From: Methylobacter sp.
GTDB lineage: Bacteria; Pseudomonadota; Gammaproteobacteria; Methylococcales; Methylomonadaceae
Length of the DNA stretch: 53,628 bases
Reading direction: 5' to 3'
Assembly (NCBI GenBank): GCA_023229605.1
Contig: JALNYY010000012.1
Coordinates: forward strand, 1 to 53,628
This document shows, piece by piece, positions 50,210 to 53,628 of the stretch (its first letter is position 1; the number at the start of each line of letters is the position of its first letter). The notes below the pieces were generated by a model. It made no database searches, was not told the DNA's origin, and saw only the letters and a list, made by a program, of their open reading frames with translations. Made by a program: the position numbers and the translations under genes.

Positions 50210-51952
50210 ATGGACATCATCTTTAAAGAATACGGCCGGGTTATCGGTCAGAAAAAATGGTTTTTCCTGCTGGCTTTAGCCGCTTTGGCTTCAGCCATGA
50301 CCCTGGATTTATCCGCGCCGGTTTATTATCAAAATATCGCCAACGGCCTGGCCGCGCCCTATTCGGACGCGACGCTGGCGCTATTGCTGGACAACCTGAA
50401 ACAGATCGGGATGATTTATGCGGGCATCTGGCTGTCGTGGCGCTTGTTTGAAGTCGCGATTATTCCGCTCGAAGCGGGCGGCATTAACCTGCTCGAAAAA
50501 CGCTGCTTCGAGGTGCTTAAAAAACAAAAATCCATTTTCTTCGAAAACAGTTTTTCCGGCAGCCTGATCAAACAGGCCAACCGCTTCGCGCGCTCTTTTG
50601 AACTGATTATGGACTGGTTTTTGTTCCAGTTTTTCATGAACGTTGTGGCCGTAGGCGTCGCCTTTGTCATTTTTTACCGGCAACAGCCTGAATTTGCGCG
50701 TTATTTTCTGGCCTGGGTCATACTGTTTATTATCTGGAGCGTTGGCTTTTCAGTATGGAAACTGCGTTTCGATAAGGCCGTAGCCCAAGCCGACTCAGCC
50801 GTCGGCGGCGCGTATTCGGATGCGATCGGCAATATTTTCGTGGTCAAGAGCTTTGCGCTGGAAGCCGGCGAACAGGCGCGCATCAACCAGGCGTCCAATC
50901 TGGTTTACAGGAAGAAAAAAATCGCCTGGACCCTGATGTTCATTTCCTTCGCCGTGCAAGGCTTGATGACCTTCGGCATCGAACTGCTGCTGGTTTATCT
51001 GATGATTCAAAAATGGAAAACCGGCAACTTTCCGGTCGGCGAGTTTGTGTTGTTCCAGTCGATCATGATCATGCTGATCCAGCGCTTGTGGGAGTTCGGC
51101 CGCAATTTCAGGAACTTTTTCTCCGCCGTGGCCGATGCTTCCGAAATGGCCGAGGTTTTCCGGCAGCAAGATGTCGAGGCCGACGAGGACGATGCCCGGG
51201 CGCTGACCATCGCCCGCGGCGCTATCGACTTTAATAATGTTTGTTTCAGCTATAATGAAACAAACCGGCTGTTCGAGAATTTCACCCTGAACATCAAAGC
51301 CGGCGAAAAAGTCGCGCTGGTCGGGCACTCCGGCTCCGGCAAATCGTCGTTGACCAAACTGTTGTTCCGTTTTATCGATCCGCAAAAAGGCCGCATCGGC
51401 TTCGACGGAGTGGATGCAAAAGCCTTTACGCTGGCTTCATTGCGCCGGCAAATATCGATGGTGCCGCAACAACCGGATTTATTCCATCGCTCGATACGGG
51501 ACAATATTACGCTGGGCGCCGATATTTCAGACGCGCGGTTGATTGATGTCGCCGCAAAAGCCCACTGCCTTGAGTTTATCAAGCAGCTGCCGGACCGATT
51601 CGACACGCTGGTCGGCGAGCGCGGCGTCAAGCTTTCCGGCGGCGAAAGACAGCGCATCGCCATTGCCCGCGCCTTTTTGGAAGATGCGCCGATTGTGGTC
51701 CTGGATGAAGCCACCAGCGCGCTGGATTCGCTGACCGAAAAACAGATCCAAGCCGCTATTTTCGAGCTGATCGAACATAAAACCACCTTGGTTATCGCTC
51801 ACCGCCTGTCGACTATTTTGAACATGGACCGCATAGTAGTGCTGGAAAAAGGCAAAATCATAGAACAAGGCACACACCAGCAACTGCTCGCCAAGCAAGG
51901 CAAATATTACGCCATGTGGCAGCATCAAAGCGGCGATTTCCTGGGCGAATAA
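50210..51952 (+). CDS. ABC exporter, fused membrane and ATPase domains
   Basis: The 580-residue half-transporter, which must dimerise, has six transmembrane segments in the first 310 residues (LLALAALASAMTLDLSAPVY, IGMIYAGIWLSWRLFEVAII, VVAVGVAFVIFYR, YFLAWVILFIIWSVGFSVWK, LMFISFAVQGLMTFGIELLL and a sixth). The nucleotide-binding domain has Walker A GHSGSGKSSL, Q-loop MVPQQPDL, signature LSGGERQRIA, Walker B PIVVLDEATSALD and H-loop VIAHRLST. It is of the MsbA/MDR type that exports lipids, drugs or peptides. Nothing in the sequence names the substrate, and no accessory gene is near. Confidence 0.92.
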   Translation: MDIIFKEYGRVIGQKKWFFLLALAALASAMTLDLSAPVYYQNIANGLAAPYSDATLALLLDNLKQIGMIYAGIWLSWRLFEVAIIPLEAGGINLLEKRCFEVLKKQKSIFFENSFSGSLIKQANRFARSFELIMDWFLFQFFMNVVAVGVAFVIFYRQQPEFARYFLAWVILFIIWSVGFSVWKLRFDKAVAQADSAVGGAYSDAIGNIFVVKSFALEAGEQARINQASNLVYRKKKIAWTLMFISFAVQGLMTFGIELLLVYLMIQKWKTGNFPVGEFVLFQSIMIMLIQRLWEFGRNFRNFFSAVADASEMAEVFRQQDVEADEDDARALTIARGAIDFNNVCFSYNETNRLFENFTLNIKAGEKVALVGHSGSGKSSLTKLLFRFIDPQKGRIGFDGVDAKAFTLASLRRQISMVPQQPDLFHRSIRDNITLGADISDARLIDVAAKAHCLEFIKQLPDRFDTLVGERGVKLSGGERQRIAIARAFLEDAPIVVLDEATSALDSLTEKQIQAAIFELIEHKTTLVIAHRLSTILNMDRIVVLEKGKIIEQGTHQQLLAKQGKYYAMWQHQSGDFLGE

Positions 51953-52007
51953 CCGGCTTAATCCGCAACTGTGAGGTTTGCCGCATTGTTTTTATTTTCT
52001 CGCTAAA

Positions 52008-52023
52008 CCACTACATATTGTGT
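52008..52023. promoter_or_regulatory. NrdR box 1 upstream of nrdJ
   Basis: CCACTACATATTGTGT matches the NrdR box consensus (acaCwAtATaTwgtgt) at about 14 of 16 positions. A second match lies 31 bases downstream, which is three helical turns, the arrangement NrdR needs for cooperative binding. Confidence 0.65.
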
Positions 52024-52038
52024 TATTCTAAAAAACAA

Positions 52039-52054
52039 GCACTATATATCGATT
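52039..52054. promoter_or_regulatory. NrdR box 2 upstream of nrdJ
   Basis: GCACTATATATCGATT matches the core CwAtATaT of the NrdR box well, but the right half less well (about 12 of 16). There are 15 bases between the boxes. Together they predict that nrdJ is repressed by NrdR when dATP is abundant. Confidence 0.55.
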
Positions 52055-52055
52055 G

Positions 52056-52092
52056 CTGGCCTGAGTAGGCCAGTCTTTCGTTTTTGTTTTTT
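52056..52092 (+). terminator. Hairpin with T-tract between the NrdR boxes and nrdJ
   Basis: CTGGCCT (52056-52062) pairs perfectly with AGGCCAG (52067-52073) around GAGT, followed by TCTTTCGTTTTTGTTTTTT. It has the form of an intrinsic terminator. As it lies after the likely nrdJ promoter and before its start codon, it may be the terminator of the ABC gene or an attenuator in the nrdJ leader. Confidence 0.55.
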
Positions 52093-52132
52093 GGCCTTAA
52101 CTTACACATCCACTATTAAGAGGGACCTCCTA

Positions 52133-53628
52133 ATGTCGGCAAAGCTACATGTCATTCCAAACACCGTGACCGAAATACCTTTCCAAGACGCTTCAATGGA
52201 TATTTGGGATTCCAAGTATCGGTTAAAAACCAAAGACGGTGCGGCGATTGACGGCACCATCGACGAGACCTACCAGCGGGTTGCCAGAGCGCTGTCCGAG
52301 GTGGAAAAAACCAAAGCCAAACAGGAACAGTCATACAAGGATTTTCTATGGGCCTTGCGTCAGGGCGCTATTCCGGCCGGGCGTATTACGTCCAATGCCG
52401 GAGCCTTGGAACACAAACCGGCCACATCGACGATCAACTGTACCGTATCCGGCACCATTTCCGACTCGATGGACGATATTCTGCACAAGGTGCATGAAGC
52501 GGGACTTACGCTGAAAGCCGGTTGCGGCATCGGTTACGAATTCTCGACGCTAAGACCTAAAAACGCGTATGTGTCCGGTGCGGGCGCCTATACCTCCGGG
52601 CCGCTGTCGTTCATGGACATCTACGACAAGATGTGTTTCACCGTGTCGTCCGCAGGTGGACGGCGCGGCGCGCAAATGGCGACTTTCGACGTCGGCCATC
52701 CCGATGTCGTCGAATTTATCCGCGCCAAACGCGAAGACGGACGCCTGCGCCAGTTTAACCTGTCGCTGCTGATCACCACCGAGTTTGTCGAAGCGGTAAA
52801 AAACGACCTGCCTTGGCCGCTGTCATTTCCGGTCACGGAAAAACAAGTCAAGCTCGATAACCTGGATCTGGCCGACTGCAAACAAATCATCTGGCGCGAC
52901 CTGCCGCATATGGACGGCTATGTCGTTAACGACGACGGCCTGGTCGCCTGCAAGGTCAGCAAAACCATGCCCGCGCGCCGCCTGTGGGACATCATCATGA
53001 GCTCGACTTACGATTACGCCGAACCCGGATTCATCCTGATCGACAAGGTCAACGAGATGAACAACAACTGGTTTTGCGAGAAAATCCGCGCGACCAATCC
53101 CTGCGGCGAACAGCCGTTGCCGCCTTACGGCAGCTGCCTGTTAGGTTCGATCAACCTGACCTCCTTCGTTAAAAAACCGTTCACCGGCGACGCGGATTTC
53201 GACTGGGACAGCTACCGCAAAGCGATCAGGATTTTTACTCGCATGCTGGACAACGTGGTTGAAATTAACGGCCTGCCGCTGGAGCAGCAACGCGAAGAAA
53301 TTCTCGGCAAACGCCGTCACGGCATGGGCTACCTGGGACTGGGCTCGACCGTCACGATGATGGGCATGAAATACGGCGACGCACAGTCGCTGGAATTTAC
53401 CGAAGAAGTGACCAAGGTGCTGGCGGTCGAAGGCTGGAAAGCCGGACTTGCGCTGGCCAAAGAAAAAGGCCCGGCCCCGATCATGGAGCAAATGTTTACC
53501 GTCACCGGCGAAATGCTGCACAAACGCCCGGAAATGATTGCCGATGGCCTTAAAGTCGGCGACCGGGTGCCCGGAAAACTGCTGCATGCCAAATACAGCC
53601 GCTATATGCAGCAACTGGGCAGAGAAGA
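52133..53628 (+). CDS. nrdJ: Class II (adenosylcobalamin-dependent) ribonucleotide reductase, partial (3' end outside window)
   Basis: The open frame (498 codons so far) begins at ATG 52133 and runs off the right edge. It reduces ribonucleotides to deoxyribonucleotides with a cobalamin radical and needs no oxygen. Seen are NCTVSGTISDSMDDIL (first redox Cys), GLTLKAGCGIGYEFSTLRP, SSAGGRRGAQMATFDVGHPD, the catalytic NPCGEQPLPPYGSCLLGSIN and GKRRHGMGYLGLGS. The class II type is deduced from this motif set and the absence of an nrdB partner before it; the rest of the gene must be read to exclude other types. Two NrdR-box-like sites and a leader hairpin lie upstream. There is no cobalamin riboswitch. 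Confidence 0.9.
   Translation, partial: MSAKLHVIPNTVTEIPFQDASMDIWDSKYRLKTKDGAAIDGTIDETYQRVARALSEVEKTKAKQEQSYKDFLWALRQGAIPAGRITSNAGALEHKPATSTINCTVSGTISDSMDDILHKVHEAGLTLKAGCGIGYEFSTLRPKNAYVSGAGAYTSGPLSFMDIYDKMCFTVSSAGGRRGAQMATFDVGHPDVVEFIRAKREDGRLRQFNLSLLITTEFVEAVKNDLPWPLSFPVTEKQVKLDNLDLADCKQIIWRDLPHMDGYVVNDDGLVACKVSKTMPARRLWDIIMSSTYDYAEPGFILIDKVNEMNNNWFCEKIRATNPCGEQPLPPYGSCLLGSINLTSFVKKPFTGDADFDWDSYRKAIRIFTRMLDNVVEINGLPLEQQREEILGKRRHGMGYLGLGSTVTMMGMKYGDAQSLEFTEEVTKVLAVEGWKAGLALAKEKGPAPIMEQMFTVTGEMLHKRPEMIADGLKVGDRVPGKLLHAKYSRYMQQLGRE

Noticed and set aside
51953..52132. Cobalamin riboswitch expected before a B12-dependent nrdJ
   Set aside because: The leader is only about 180 bases and lacks the B12 box core (GCCACTG). 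The visible signals fit NrdR boxes and a simple hairpin instead.
1..53628. tRNA, rRNA genes and CRISPR arrays
   Set aside because: I looked through the intergenic stretches for cloverleaf patterns ending in CCA, conserved rRNA blocks and regularly spaced repeats and saw none. A program could still find a degenerate case.

Overview
The window is chromosomal DNA of a gammaproteobacterium. The best guess is a type I methanotroph of the order Methylococcales (Methylobacter/Methylomonas-like). That assignment rests on the overall look of the proteins, the ntrY-ntrX pair behind def-fmt-rsmB, the class II nrdJ and the many short palindromic intergenic repeats. No methane oxidation gene lies in the window, so the order is an inference.

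Layout. 0-10 kb: a truncated Cache-domain sensory protein behind a sigma54/NtrC-like promoter, an ExaC-type aldehyde dehydrogenase, two adjacent PilU-like retraction ATPases, a PP-loop/DUF814 - TusA-like - CDF transporter operon, and argJ. 10-19 kb: a Nudix-ThiE fusion, a degraded intergenic stretch, tsaC, a 338-bp element with terminal inverted repeats, and the leftward block topA, smg, dprA, LysM protein. 18.5-26.4 kb: the rightward block def-fmt-rsmB-DUF4390-ntrY-ntrX, then rplM-rpsI with a terminator. 26.4-30 kb: a three-gene lipid A/polyprenyl-phosphate glycosylation module (GT2, LABN protein, ArnT-like transferase) and a zinc-ribbon membrane protein with HEAGH. 30-33 kb: a FixL/FixJ-like two-component pair on the minus strand, then a scarred region with an IS3-type transposase remnant.

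33.2-39.7 kb looks accessory. It has a DUF2934 protein, a free-standing M41-like (HEAGH) protein overlapping an extra ftsH, two copies of a small membrane-protein gene with nearly identical promoters (one copy interrupted by a stop codon), and glgX between the two copies. 39.7-47.7 kb: rlmG-efpL, glxR-like and hyi (hydroxypyruvate/tartronate semialdehyde to glycerate), two tandem YfhL-type ferredoxins, coaD, rsmD, and an inactive/active pair of M16 peptidases. 48-53.6 kb: acsA, an ABC exporter, and the start of class II ribonucleotide reductase nrdJ, preceded by two NrdR-box-like sites 31 bp apart.

Most genes are housekeeping. The most unusual items are the terminal-inverted-repeat element with an internal three-way-junction fold (12900-13237), the M41-only protein coupled to FtsH, and the duplicated small membrane protein flanking glgX. 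I saw no tRNA, rRNA or CRISPR array. Positions of intergenic structures were read by eye and pairing energies were not computed.
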